Below, piece by piece: positions 1 to 10,417 of a DNA stretch of 64,000 bases. Source of the DNA: Galerina marginata (Eukaryota > Basidiomycota > Agaricomycetes > Agaricales > Galerinaceae); the NCBI GenBank assembly GCA_023014335.1, contig JAECYW010000031.1, positions 186,001 to 250,000 on the forward strand. The letters are read 5' to 3'. The translations under genes and the position numbers were made by a program. The notes beneath the pieces are model-generated. The model was given only the letters and a program-made list of their open reading frames with translations. It had not been told where the DNA came from and searched no databases. Positions within the stretch are counted from its first letter, which is position 1. Each line of letters starts with the position of its first letter.

Positions 1-22
1 TCGCCTTCTTTCTTGACCGACA

Positions 23-1645
23 ATGCCATTCTTTCAACAACGACTCGCCGAGGAGGTAGGTTCTGCCAGTGCTTGATATTTGGTTGTCATTAGATTGACG
101 TCATTCTAGGAATACAGGGTCCGCATGCGACTATCTGGGTCAGAGGGCCCTATTAACGCCTTGGCATTTGCGCCGGACGCAAAATACATTGCCAGTGGTG
201 GTGCGTAATGCTATAACAACTGGAAATTTCTGACTTGTTATTTAGGCGACGACGAAAAACTTCGTGTTTGGGACATTTCGGGCAAACAAGTTCATCAAGT
301 CATCGGAGACGACCTCGAGAGATGGGGCCAGATAACATGTATCTTGTGGCTGGCGGGGTTTTCTGACCATGGGGATGCTCTCTGCTTTGGTACGGGACGA
401 GGGCTCGTCTTGATATATCAAAAAACGAAAGACGGGGTAAGCTGTGTTATTAACAAAATATCTGGGGAGATTACTGACAGTGAAATAGGATCATTTCAAA
501 GAGCTTTCGAGTACTGGGGTGGCGCCTTTCAACGAACCGGTAGAAGCTATGGACTTCGATAAGAAAAAGAATAGACTGGCATTATCAAGCCACGCAGGCA
601 AGATAAAGGTATTTCACGTCGAGAAAAACGGTATGGGCAATTCCTCTAGCCCTGGAAGTTCGATTGATCGATTGATCATTTTCAGGAACATTAATTTCAC
701 TGTGGACTAAGAGTTGGAATGACATACAGGAGGCTAGAGGCGTCATTCCGCGTTCCGTTCAATTCACTGACAAAGGGGAAAACATTGTCTCATTCGGGTT
801 AGAATCGGGAGTGATGTAAGTTTCTGCAATGTCACAGTCAAATGAAGCTGACGCTCAATAACAGGCTTTCGAAAGTAGCTGCTACCGGCATAGACAATTG
901 GTCCAAAGTCCTTAAATCGAGCATGTACGTCACCGACCACGGTTCAAGTCCATATCGGTACTTACTCCTTGTAGCGGAAATGTCTGCTTCAGTGCTGATC
1001 GCAAATGGTTGCTCGTCGACAACCTGGCCAAGGGATTTGACCTGTATAATTACCCTCACACATCGCCCACCAACTCGTTCCAAGTCTCGCGCACGAAGGC
1101 CTTCGTGCAACAGGGTGTCTTCTTAGAAGACGAAACCTCGGTAGCCTGTGGCAGCGATCACGGAGACATCCACATCTTCTCCCGTGGAACATCCACATGT
1201 TTGCAGAAGTTGCGACATGGTTCGTCGAAGACAATGGTGCAAACTATTGATGTATGTTACAGTTTATCATGTGCATATCAGCATACTGATTGATCATTTA
1301 GGCCTGTTCAACATCAAATGAACATTTCATCGCAAGTGGGACCGACGAAACCAAACCGGTCATTCACATATGGGCCAAAAAGGTAAAGTAGCACTTTTCC
1401 AAATATTCACGATTTTAACTGTGCCAACATAGGTTAAAGGTCATCGAGATCAACAGCGCACTTGCAGCGGATGCAGTTCTATGAGTTTGTTAGTCTTCTT
1501 CAATATTCTCTTCCTTCTCTCTGTGGTTTCAATTGTGGTTCTTACGGTTATTGGGAATGATGGCGACAACTGGCTTGGTGGTCCATTCGTTCGGGCTCCT
1601 GTTAGGTATTGGTCACCCAAGAAGGGCTTTGAAGACCCGGTGTAG
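23..1645 (+). CDS. WD40-repeat protein with C-terminal membrane segment
   Basis: A spliced gene of about nine exons. The start ATG opens a short exon (MPFFQQRLAEE) ending at GTAGGT. Joining exons across GT..AG introns keeps one frame to the TAG. The exons carry WD40-like blades: an N-terminal blade with INALAFAPDAKYIASGG then LRVWDISGK, later blades with AMDFDKKKNRLALSSHAGKI, FGLESG, LLVDNLAKGFDLYNY, VACGSDHGDIHIF, and a last blade with HFIASGTDE and VIHIWAKK. The final exon adds a hydrophobic stretch (SLLVFFNILFLLSVVSIVV and on), then a short polar tail ending GFEDPV. WD40 proteins are scaffolds; the membrane segment suggests anchoring at a membrane (inference). It converges with the short GTPase gene downstream. 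A partial relative lies at 3.86-5.5 kb. Exact partner unknown. Confidence 0.82.
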
Positions 1646-1895
1646 ATATGTATCATCAGTTTGTGTAGTTCTAATTTTTGAATCCCCTCGGTACTGTGAA
1701 TTGTGCCCGTTAGTAAAAACACCTGTAGCCTACTTTTAGACCGATTCTACTTCCGCATAATTTTCTGTGTTGATGCCTCATCGTTCAACCGTGGCTCAAA
1801 AGTAAATTGCCATTCAGCTTGCTTGTGTGTAAGCCATTTAATACCACAGAAAGTTCAATACAGGTAGTCGCCCTCGTCGAAGAGGGTTCAATATT

Positions 1896-3175
1896 CTAAT
1901 TTTTACTGATCATAAACAGGAGAAAAAGAAGGAGTCCTACAAGAACGGTTTTCCTAATCATCATGCCTGGGGATCGCGGGATTGGTTTTATTTTCTGCGA
2001 ATTCCAAGTGTAATCCCACACCCTGAGGATGTTTGCGACACCCAGATTGGCGGAAGGTAGAAGGGACCATGGTTTAGAAAATAAAAAATATGCCCCTTCC
2101 TCCTGTCGCAGACGTAGGAGGTCAGGCCCTGCCAAGGCGAATGAGCTCCCAACTTTGGGAAGAAGAAAGCAGTGGATGCTATAGGGCTGCTTCATCATTG
2201 ATTTACTTTCACCCAAAGATTCAAGCCAATATGGGTCTACAGGACCACTATCGGCGTGCATTAGGATCACTGAGAGGAACGTTTGAGCTGTACTAGTAAG
2301 GCACCAGGAGAAATGACACCGCGCTGACCTGTTGTTCTCTGATCTATTATTTTTTTCCCTTTCAAAAAAGAAAATGCTCTAGCATTTTGCTTTGATTCTG
2401 AGAAGCACGGGTAAGTGAAAAAATTAGTAAAGAAATTCAGTACGTACCGGTTATACGTATTATGACAGCAATAACAACTGCCTCTTGTGTAGCATAGAAG
2501 TGAGCTAGAGTCCTTATGTAACCAATGGTGCCGGAATATCCTGTGTCCCTCAGACCTAAAGAACATTGAGATAAACTTCCACTATCACAGGTAAAATTAC
2601 TTGCCCGGAAGGTCAACAATTGTAAGTTCGCGATGCACGAATCCAGGGATTGATAAATCCACGTATATGATGCCCATAGATGGAGAGGATGAAAGCAATA
2701 TCCTGGTATAATTGCGGGCAACTGTATCCTCGCCCATCGAGAGAATAGCTGTTACATCCTGACCAGGAGAGAATGCTACAACCTCAGCCCTTCTCAGAAT
2801 GCCTTGTAGTTGAGCTGGGGTAAAACATGGACCTCCTTCGAGGGATACAGAGCTGTGTGTCCGAAATGTTTGATTCCCAAACAGATTTTTGCAAAAGTAT
2901 GCGACAGAGACCTGGGCCGACCAGGCATTAGTAACCGATCGACGGATCTTCCATTCCACAGGGCACGTCGTGCTGGTTCCAAGTAGAACCTGGACGCGAT
3001 TGTAAGTTCATGGACAGATAATGCCGATTAATCATCTCACCCCCGTAATGCTGGCAACCAAGGTGGATTTACCTCGTATCTGGGGTGAGAAATGGAAGAC
3101 CAAGAATTGAAATCGGCAGTGTACAAACTCACCACTTGCCCTGGCGCCCAGAAGGACAACTTTAGGGTGCGGCAT
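1896..3175 (-). CDS. Short dynamin-type GTPase (copy A) with hydrophobic C-terminus
   Basis: The chosen ATG gives MPHPKVVLLGARASG; a 60-base intron then splits the P-loop before KSTLVASITG, giving G1 = GARASGKS. After a second intron comes VLLGTSTTCPVEW, matching the dynamin switch I region (TxCP), then LTIVDLPG as G3. Later exons carry LRDTGYSGTIGYIRTLAHF and, after a splice at TT|V, ILMHADSGP where dynamins have VLTKPD, so G4 is degenerate. KPWSLLPSANLGVANILR matches the end of a dynamin G domain. There is no middle or GED domain: the protein ends with a basic stretch (MMIRK) and a hydrophobic tail (TVLVGLLLFLLFMIS) then KN and a stop. Length is roughly 300-350 residues against 700-900 in classical dynamins. 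Family assignment is strong; membrane anchoring is inferred. Exon borders in the last third are less certain. Confidence 0.7.
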
Positions 3176-3860
3176 TTGTGTTGTGTTGCAGCTTCCTAAA
3201 GACGAAAGGGAGGGTTCAAAGTCTGATTTCACTTTGGAGGCGGACGTCGACACAGCTCTTCAAATACAATGGAAACTCTAGTTTTTTATTTGGCCATCCG
3301 TACGCCGTGTGCCCTAATCGCGTCAAGATCCTTTCGTTGAGGGGTGGGGGGCAATCCATTTCTGGAGTTCGCGTTTCCACAAGTCCGAACTCAAGTCGGA
3401 TACCGGGATACGACATATTTTGGTTTGAAGGCACAGCGGCTGGGTTGTTTGTATTTGCCCCCTGTGATCTGGACAAAAACGTCTGAACATGAGAAAGAAA
3501 GCCTAGAACTCCTGTGTACGTGCCTGCAAGTACGATGAAATCTTTCTCCTGTTCCCAGTATTCCGTTACGGTAGAATCTAGATATCTGCCAATTCTTTTT
3601 ATTTCTTAACGTTTTTGCCAGTGGAGACTGTTATGTAACCGTTTGTCGTTCCTTAACGCTGGATCAACTTTGGATCCGCATGCCCAGAATAACTAGGATC
3701 CAGTCATCCATGCTGATCTCCTGATGATGATGATCCTAGTATGAACGCCAGGTTTGGGTCGGAAATGAGCCCAAAAGGTGGATATTGGAAATAGGATCCT
3801 GGTAAGTTCTCATCATCCTTGCAAGGCACAGACACAGGTTTTTGACGAGTTCTATACTAA
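3176..3860. other. Intergenic region between GTPase A and WD40-2
   Basis: Both neighbours read away from this stretch, so it should hold two promoters. Short open frames occur on both strands but none shows family motifs or consistent splicing. A short GATGATGATGATCC run lies near 3724-3738. No gene is called. Confidence 0.4.
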
Positions 3861-5480
3861 TCGCCGCAGTCGACGCAAGTCTGAGATTTGAAGGTGATCA
3901 TGGTTTGGGTATCGCCAACTCAGCCCACGGTCGGTCTCCAATTAAAAGTTCAGTGTGTGCACAAGGCGAAATCGAACACGCATCCTCCTTGCCCATATCA
4001 GCATTGCGCATTCAACCATGATGCGACGCATGGGACTTCGCTCCACAAATGTAAGCTTAGATTCGCACTTTATCCTCTGTAAAGCTCCTACTGGATACTA
4101 CAGGAGCTCGGTATCGTTCACCATAGGACCTACGAAACGAAATACCATGGAATCACCTCGGTTAAAATCCAGCCACACGGAGGAAATCTTCTAGCCGCTG
4201 CTAGTAAGTGAATAAGGCATTCAGGTAAACATTGCTTACACTATTTCAAGATGAAACAGGGAGCATCCTGATTTACGATCTTGGTGCGGAAACCGAACTT
4301 CCCCAACAGTTTAAGGTCTTATCATTTGAGTTCGGCGGGATTTCCGAGCTCTTTTGGGTGACCGCTGACATTTTGGTGGCTGGGACCACCTGTGGACACC
4401 TTGTAGTATTCAGTTTGAACAATGATGCTGTGCGTAAATTTGGCTTATACAATCCAAGCAGGAACATAATGCAATCCATAGAGACGCCTGTTCGAAATCT
4501 GCAACGTCAAAGCCCATGGTGATGGTGCATCTTTAGTCTCGGTGCAAGCTATCGACTTCTGCCCAACCACCAACCGCCTGGTCTCAGTTGGGCAAGGTGT
4601 GGGCAGTATCCGCCTTTGGGATGTTGCGAGTAGTGGTATGGATCTCCTTACCTGATTAGAATATAACTAACTTAGATTGTCGTCGAGGGATGCTGGCCTC
4701 CCGAAAGATTCCCAGTCCCATAGCTTTCTACGATCCCCGGTTTGTCAGTTTTACGGACAAAGGGACCCATGTCCTGGTAGGGTTTTTCGAGAATGCTTTA
4801 ATGTACAATCCATTGTTTACACCCTCTTAACTGATGTATCTCACCCACTCCATTCCAGTCAGAAGTTTTCTATCGAGCCATGGACATTAGTGGAGGAGCA
4901 AACACTAGGCCAAGACCGAGGAGAGATGGACCGAAGGCAATTGTAAGAAGCAAGTATTTATCCACATTTCGCCATGAACTAACAGGTCTCAGAGGAAATG
5001 CTCTCTTTCTTCGAGATGGTCGCCTCCTGGTTTTCAATCTTAAAGATGGATTTAATATTTATGATATGACAAAGTTCACGCCACTGTGTTCGGGGCACTA
5101 CGACGTTAACTTTTGCTGCTCGCAGGGCGTCTCAGCACTCCGAGACGGCTGCTACATTGTCGCCCTGTCAACTAGAGGTCGACTTAACATGTACCGAATC
5201 CGAGATCAAGAAGTATGCCTTGTGGCTACATTTAAGATACGGGGTATGTTTCTGAAGCACCTTCAACTTTCTTTTAAAACCAACATCCATTTCATAGGTA
5301 ATGGGGTTAGCATCCAAGCCGTTCATGTCTGCGACAAAACTTTCTTCCACTTTTTCTGTATTTGATGATATTTGATATTCTAGGCCTCCTCTAACATTTC
5401 CAGCGGTCACGATGTGATCGCAGCTGCGTCTCGTGGTGATGGCAAAGAGAACAGCACCCTCACGATCTGGATGGTCAGTC
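3860..5480 (+). pseudogene. Second WD40-repeat gene, probably broken
   Basis: Blade-like segments line up with the WD40 gene at the left edge. They include ITSVKIQPHGGNLLAA, ETGSILIYDLGAETELPQQF, LFWVTADILVAGTTCGHLVV, then HGDGASLVSVQAIDFCPTTN and GSIRLWDVASS. After these come FTDKGTHVLVGFFENALM, GNALFLRDGRLLVFNLKDGF, and a final segment SSGHDVIAAASRGDG with STLTIW. Several introns are plausible (for example 4202-4250, 4637-4676). However, I could not keep one frame across the junctions near 4800-4990 and near 5240-5385, and no convincing first ATG exon was found. No C-terminal membrane segment follows, and the truncated transposon copy starts about 350 bases later. It is therefore called a likely pseudogene; a mis-modelled real gene remains possible. 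Confidence 0.55.
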
Positions 5481-5824
5481 ATTATGCTGAATCTAGAGTC
5501 TTTTCTGATGCCATATTCTGAAGGATGGCACTCACCGCTTGAAAGTATCCAAGAAAGCCACCTCACGACCTGGAAATTATCCGACATTCCAGGTCGTATT
5601 TCTCTCTATCGTGGTCTATATTCTCTGCCAGTTCGTGACGTCCATATTGCTGCCCAATTTGAATTTTATGTCGAACCCTATCCCCTCCTTGGTTGCCTGG
5701 AATGGCCATTGATCAAGGTAGGCATTTTACCCAGTTTAGGTACTTGGATTTGACTGATTAAGCTATTTGCAGCACGCCCAGTGCGATTCACTTCGACATT
5801 GACTCTATTTTATGTGTACCTCTA

Positions 5825-7153
5825 AGTCAATCTAGCAACTTCCCTCGGGAACGTGAATCATGATAGATTTTGCTGGTTTGTTGTTAATATTGTTAAGTCG
5901 AATGCCCAGGATGTCGAAATGTTCCTGGACCAAGCCAAGGAACAGGTTGTGCATCGCGTCGACGACAATGAAACATGAGGTGTCAAAATATGGGAGCCGA
6001 AATAGTTCAGACCACCGGATCCCAGTGTTATGATCTCAGCATCCAAATAAGTCTGCGCCGAATCGCGAATTTCTTCGTCAGTCCGTCGCTTCCCTAACGT
6101 TGCAAATGAATCACTGAAGGTATCATCTGACCACCGGTCCGAAGGAGAGTTAAATGGATGATGTATTGAACCATCCTCAGCATGAAAGTGCAGCCGCGAC
6201 GGCTCACACCGAGCAATACATGGCATACGGTAACCATGAACAAGGCGACTTGAAGTACAGGGTCGACGTTTTGGAGGATTGGCTTAAAGTGATGGTCTGG
6301 CGAAGAATAGAATGGTCGGCACAAGTTTTATGTAGCAATATTAAGATAGTCATCACCTGTCTCAAAACGAAGGCCATATTCTCGAGTGTTTGCGCCTTTG
6401 ATATTAAGGAGTTCCTCCTTCCAATCCTTCTTCGCATTTGTCAGCTTGCTCTCGATGAGCTGTAACTTGCGCAAAGTCACATCCTTGAGTTCAAGAATGG
6501 CCGGGGTTTTCAACAGAACCGCGTCCAATCGGGATTTAAGCTCTTTCGAGGAAAATCAATAAATCCATATGAGGAAAAGGTGTTGGCGGACCAGACGACG
6601 AAGGTTTGCCGAGCCGGGCAAGGCAATCGGAAACTTCACGCATTAGAGCGTCTACCTCGACCTCAAGATCGGCCAAGCATGCAAGGACTTCAGCCTCACG
6701 CAAACGTCGTGAACCAACTTGGCGAGGTGGAGAGTGTAAAGAGGTAGGCCGGTGGCCTTGAGCGTCTGTCTTGCGGTTACGGACTTCAGAAATAGTAGGT
6801 GGAGGAACTGATGTCTGAGGAAAAGCGGCTGGCGCAGTAACAGGGTTATCTTGAGGCGGAGACTCTGCAGAGCCGTCGAGCCTCGACCAAAGCGAACCGC
6901 CAGGGTTTTGCGATGGACCCGAAGCTTTGTCTGCAAGTACACTTGCTGAAAGGTATGTTGTGATTTCATCTATCTGGCTGTCGAGGGTAAGTTCCGTATT
7001 CTGCTGGGCTGCATTGAGAGCAGCTTGTCTGTCGGCGTTTGCGTGAGCCCTAAGCGTTCGACGGTCGACATCTCTCCCAAGTGGTTTATGGGAAATAGGA
7101 TCAGTGCCTCCAGCAGTGTAACAGCCGGATGCGACGCAGAAGCAGAGTGGCAT
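5825..7153 (-). pseudogene. Tnp2-type transposase, 5' fragment with frameshift and deletion
   Basis: Starts with MPLCFCVASGCYTAGGTDP, nearly identical to the start of the full transposase at 30.3 kb. The first exon runs to MDLLIF, where one extra base relative to the intact copy shifts the frame; KTPAILELKDVTLRKLQLIE then continues in another frame. After a shared intron the sequence matches up to the stretch encoding TLLRTGG, then jumps directly to the one encoding DDTFSDSFATLG. This removes about 0.89 kb that in the intact copy contains the zinc-binding-like cysteines and the first catalytic-region motifs. Homology ends soon after NIDKPAKS. It cannot encode an active transposase. Confidence 0.85.
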
Positions 7154-7249
7154 GGTGAGGATGAAGGAATTGGGTTAAGTGCAGTGGTAAACCAGAACAC
7201 TTAGGACAAGCGAGAAAAAGTAACCTGTGGTTATTGGTTAATATATCAT

Positions 7250-7690
7250 TGATGGTTTCTTTATAAGAAAACAACACACCTTAGATGATCGAAAAGATCG
7301 CCATCTTGAACAAGAACAAGGGTCCAGATAGATAATCATAGAAAGAAAAGCCCGAAGAACTGAACAAAGGAGACGCAAAAAGAGCATGAAGAAAAGAATA
7401 CACAGGACGATCCAGTGTAGACGTGGACGTGACTGTGTGAATATATAACATAAGCTAATAACATAAGCTCCACGAGAGAAGTGAGCAATCTTGGACTTGG
7501 ATCCAGTGCATCTCAGAATTACCTTGGATGATCCAAAGTAATTCTGCTTTCTTTTCGTGCCACGGATTTCCACTGAATCTTCGCACAATACACTGGATCG
7601 TCCAACGTATTGTCTAAATTACTTTGGATGATCCCAAGTAATTCTGCTTTCCTTTCCCGCTATGGATTTCTGCTGGTCTTGGGTCGACCA
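7250..7690. repeat. Cluster of short interrupted palindromes (core GGATGATCC)
   Basis: Between the two transposon pseudogenes are several short inverted repeats centred on GGATGATCC or GGATCGTCC, for example near 7521-7547, 7588-7612 and 7620-7646. Arms differ between sites but remain complementary, with about one mismatch each. The same type of sites occupies the matching intergenic interval of the full element at 29.4-29.95 kb. They may be binding sites for an element-encoded protein (inference). Confidence 0.65.
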
Positions 7691-7811
7691 GCAACCCAGC
7701 CGCCATACTTCGATAACGACTACTCGATAACGACTATAACTACTTAAGCTTGTACGTTGCCCAAGTCCTTCCTTTCCTTCATTGCTAATGCCTTAATCAC
7801 TCGTTCGCTAC

Positions 7812-8620
7812 TCAGACTTGCCACCCACTCCCTGGAATATTAGTTTTTCGGACACCCGACTTTCGGCTCGCGTTTGCTGATCGTCTCAGTCGTTGATCGT
7901 ATCCTGTCTCTTGGTTGCTTTCCAGGATGGGCCCACCGAAGGAGTTAGTGATGTTGCGATCGCTGTCGACGACCAACAAGCGTTCCTTACATGCTTTGGC
8001 TCGCCAAAGACGCCTCCTGATCTTGTATGTCGTTTTCTTGGTTTCTTCGTCGACCTCACTCTCATCAGAACTCATTCCCGCAGGTCCCAATTCCTCTATC
8101 ATTTCAGCCGTTGCTTTCCAGCCTGGGTCTATGGAGCCGTCACGTCTCTTCAAGTTCCCGTAGCTAATCTCCAAGCGGTTGTTGTATAGCTAAACAACAC
8201 ATTAACGCTAAATCCCAAAAACTTGGAAGTTGACTTACGTCGAGTCTTCGAGTGTTCCTTCGAGCGCGGTTGTGTGCCACCTTCTCTCTTAACAAGATCT
8301 CTGAACCAGTGAATTTCCGAGTTTCCCTCCATACCCGAGTAAGGCGGTCAAAACGAGCCATAAACATATCTTTCACCGTCATTATCTCTTCCGATGTGAA
8401 TTCGGTACCCTGCTCTTGCTCAAGATGTGCGGTGAACAACTCGCAGAGGGCATTATTCCAGGAATTGGGTTTGGTGTTTCGAGAAACGGACGCATGGGAT
8501 TAAGGCTTGGGGACGTTATGGTGCCCTCGTTAAACTCTTCGACCTCGTCCTCTGTCGCAGCGTCGATGCCGATAAACGATGTACGCATACCAACTGGGAT
8601 TTCCTCAGTTCTGTATAAAT
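7812..8620 (-). pseudogene. Transposon gene 1, 3' fragment with frameshift
   Basis: Matches the last two exons of the first gene of the large element: DAATEDEVEEFNEGT, NPMRPFLE, FTSEEIMTVKDMFMARFDRL, then after the conserved intron ISYGNLKRRDGSIDPGWKAT and RRRLWRAKACKERLLVVDSD. One A is missing in the run after PMRPFLE relative to the intact copy, shifting the frame (reads TPNPIPGIMP instead of NTKANSWNHA). The end reads VGSRV/RKTNIPGSGWQV in a different frame from the intact copy. Non-functional. Confidence 0.8.
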
Positions 8621-8627
8621 ACCAAGT

Positions 8628-8704
8628 TCAGTCACATTCAAGTTCAGTCGAATTCAAGTTCAATCGCATTTAAGTCGATCTCAGCCATTTCACCTTCAAT
8701 TTCG
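8628..8704 (+). promoter_or_regulatory. Upstream region with tandem TTCAAGTTCAGTC motif
   Basis: Three loosely repeated copies of a motif of about 14 bases (TTCAAGTTCAGTC with A/G changes) precede the coiled-coil pseudogene. The intact copy at 21.7 kb has four such copies at the same distance from its ATG. Position immediately upstream of both suggests promoter or 5' UTR; function is not shown. Confidence 0.45.
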
Positions 8705-9344
8705 ATGAACTTTCATTACAAAAGTCCCGGGCTTTACAGGGACAACAATAACGTTGTTTTGACTGCCCAACCATCGAGCGAGATCAGGTCAGCCCTGGCA
8801 CGGTATACTCTTAGGGAAGAGGTGAACCTTTCTTCCCTGCTTTTCTATCTTGATTTTAAAAGGCTACCAGAGTACAATCGACCCCGTCATGCATCGGGAA
8901 GCCGAGCAATACAAGACTGAGCGGCGCCTAGATCAAGCCCACGCACAAAGCCTCAAATCTGTTGCTCAACAATGCGCGACTGTCCGCCGAGACGAGGAAG
9001 CTCAGGAAATGTTGGACCTAAGGGCATCTGACAGGCAGTCAACTTTACAAAACGCCCATCATCTACTCGATTATTCCACCTCACTCTCTTAGCAGAAGAG
9101 GATCTAGCCATTGCAACACTGCGAGAGGGCGAGCTTATGCTGATCATGCAAGAAGACAGTGTCGAAAACGCTTGGGTCTGCATCGGCGAAGCTAGGGTCT
9201 ACATCGCCAATGCAGATCATCAACTTGACAATATCACGCAATATCTATGAAACCATAACATAGCCATTCCTAGCCCCGCAGCAAGTGTGCGCCGGTACCT
9301 ACAAGGAGGAAGACTTGCTTGGAACGTCGAAAGGCTCGATTTAG
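8705..9344 (+). pseudogene. Small coiled-coil protein gene, broken copy (cc1)
   Basis: The ATG opens MNFHYKSPGLYRDNNNVVL, matching the intact gene at 21651-21012. A 49-base intron (GTGAAC..CCAG) precedes STIDPVMHREAEQYKTERRL. One base is lost relative to the intact copy where that copy reads LHLARLSH, giving a frameshift near 9063. A TGA also replaces a glutamine codon in the stretch encoding NITQYL. The original product was a helical protein of about 190 residues rich in A, E, Q and L. The head-to-head fusion to the transposon fragment on its left and the repeat array on its right suggest it belongs to a mobile unit. Confidence 0.75.
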
Positions 9345-9353
9345 TTTCGCAAC

Positions 9354-9526
9354 AACTTGTATTTGTTTATGCTCGCCAATTAAATCTCCTCTTACACGAC
9401 TCTCTTACAAGATAACCAAGGTCTCCGAGATCCAATGTCGATAAACTTGTATTTGTTTATGCTCGCTAATTAAATCTCTTACACGACTCTCTTACAAGAT
9501 AACCAAGGTCTCCTAGATCCAATTCT
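9354..9526. repeat. Tandem duplication, unit near 95 bases
   Basis: A block starting AACTTGTATTTGTTTATGCT and ending in AACCAAGGTCTCC occurs twice in succession with a small deletion in the second copy. The same block occurs once, inverted, at about 20930-21005. Confidence 0.7.
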
Positions 9527-9529
9527 TAT

Positions 9530-10250
9530 CGACATTCCGACAATGTAGCCGCTGTACTGGAAACTTGAATAGGATCGCCTTCCATGCAGATAACAGAGCT
9601 CTGTCATGGTGTGTGATTCCTTTAGGATGATAAGGTTGACGTTGTACCGGCAATTCGAATAGGATCGCCATCCATGAATGTCTAGACTAGAATCACCATC
9701 CGGCACGGCCATTCTCAACTAGAATCGCCATCATACTAGGCCACGAAATGATTGCAACATGACGGCTGCTTCAAAATTGTGATTCAGAAGAAATGAAGTT
9801 TCGTGAGCGCCGGGATTTCTTTGGGATAATAAGTTGACCCGGCACTGGCAGTTCGAACGGGATCGCCATCCAGGACAGCTCGCTAATTACAATCGCTTTC
9901 CCAGTTCTTCTCAACGTTCTCTGGGTAAAGAAAATGTGGCTTGAGTAGCTAATTAAGCGAGTCGATCAGCCTCAAGGAATGCAGATAACATATTTAGACC
10001 TCTGACATAGGTGCGTGATTCCTTTAGGATGATGAGTTGACCCTGTACTCACAGTTCGAATAGGATCACCATCCAGCATGTCCATTCTCGAGCAGGATCG
10101 CCATCCAGCATGGCAACTCTCGAGCAGGATCACCATCTACATGGCCGTTCTCGAGCAGGATCACCATCTAGCATGGCATTCTCGAGCAGGATCACCATCT
10201 AGCATGGCCATTCTCGAGTAGGATCGCCATTCAGGACTACCACATTCAGC
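9530..10250. repeat. Array of GGATCRCCATC short repeats
   Basis: More than ten copies of an 11-base motif, GGATCACCATC or GGATCGCCATC, lie downstream of the broken coiled-coil gene. Between about 10070 and 10235 they form a tandem series of units of about 32 bases, with ATTCTCGAGCA as spacer. The motif also occurs inverted (GATGGTGATCC) in the arrays at 14.15-14.66 kb and 20.68-20.83 kb. Clustered direct and inverted motifs are typical of subterminal regions of CACTA-type transposons (established for that superfamily); the assignment here is inference. Confidence 0.65.
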
Positions 10251-10417
10251 AAAGAAATGATTGCAACATGACGGGTGCTTCAAAAATTGTGATTCGGAAG
10301 ACATGGGATAATTGAAATCAAGACTTGCTGAACCAAATACGCGGTGATCTGGCAAGTCATTGAAAATGACCAGAAACATCGCTAACCTAAACTCGCCTTC
10401 CAGAGAGACTTTTTCCC

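Larger units (their letters stand above)
5825..8625 (-). mobile_element. Truncated, defective copy of the CACTA-like transposon
   Basis: This segment is the reverse complement of parts of the large element at 26.6-39.2 kb: the 3' half of its first gene, the intergenic palindrome region, and the 5' part of its transposase gene. Homology stops near 5825, shortly after the stretch encoding NIDKPAKS and the following histidine-valine-proline-glutamate, and near 8625, just upstream of the segment matching TLRKSQL. Both genes carry frameshifts and the transposase part has a large internal deletion. No terminal inverted repeat is seen at either edge, so this is a fragment, not an intact insertion. 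Confidence 0.8.

Noticed and set aside
930..985. A GGTTCAAGTCC word resembling a tRNA T-arm
   Set aside because: It lies in an intron of the WD40 gene and no acceptor stem or anticodon arm can be built around it.
10070..10235. Possible CRISPR array
   Set aside because: Units contain no distinct spacers, are inside a eukaryotic genome and are variants of one motif; no cas genes.
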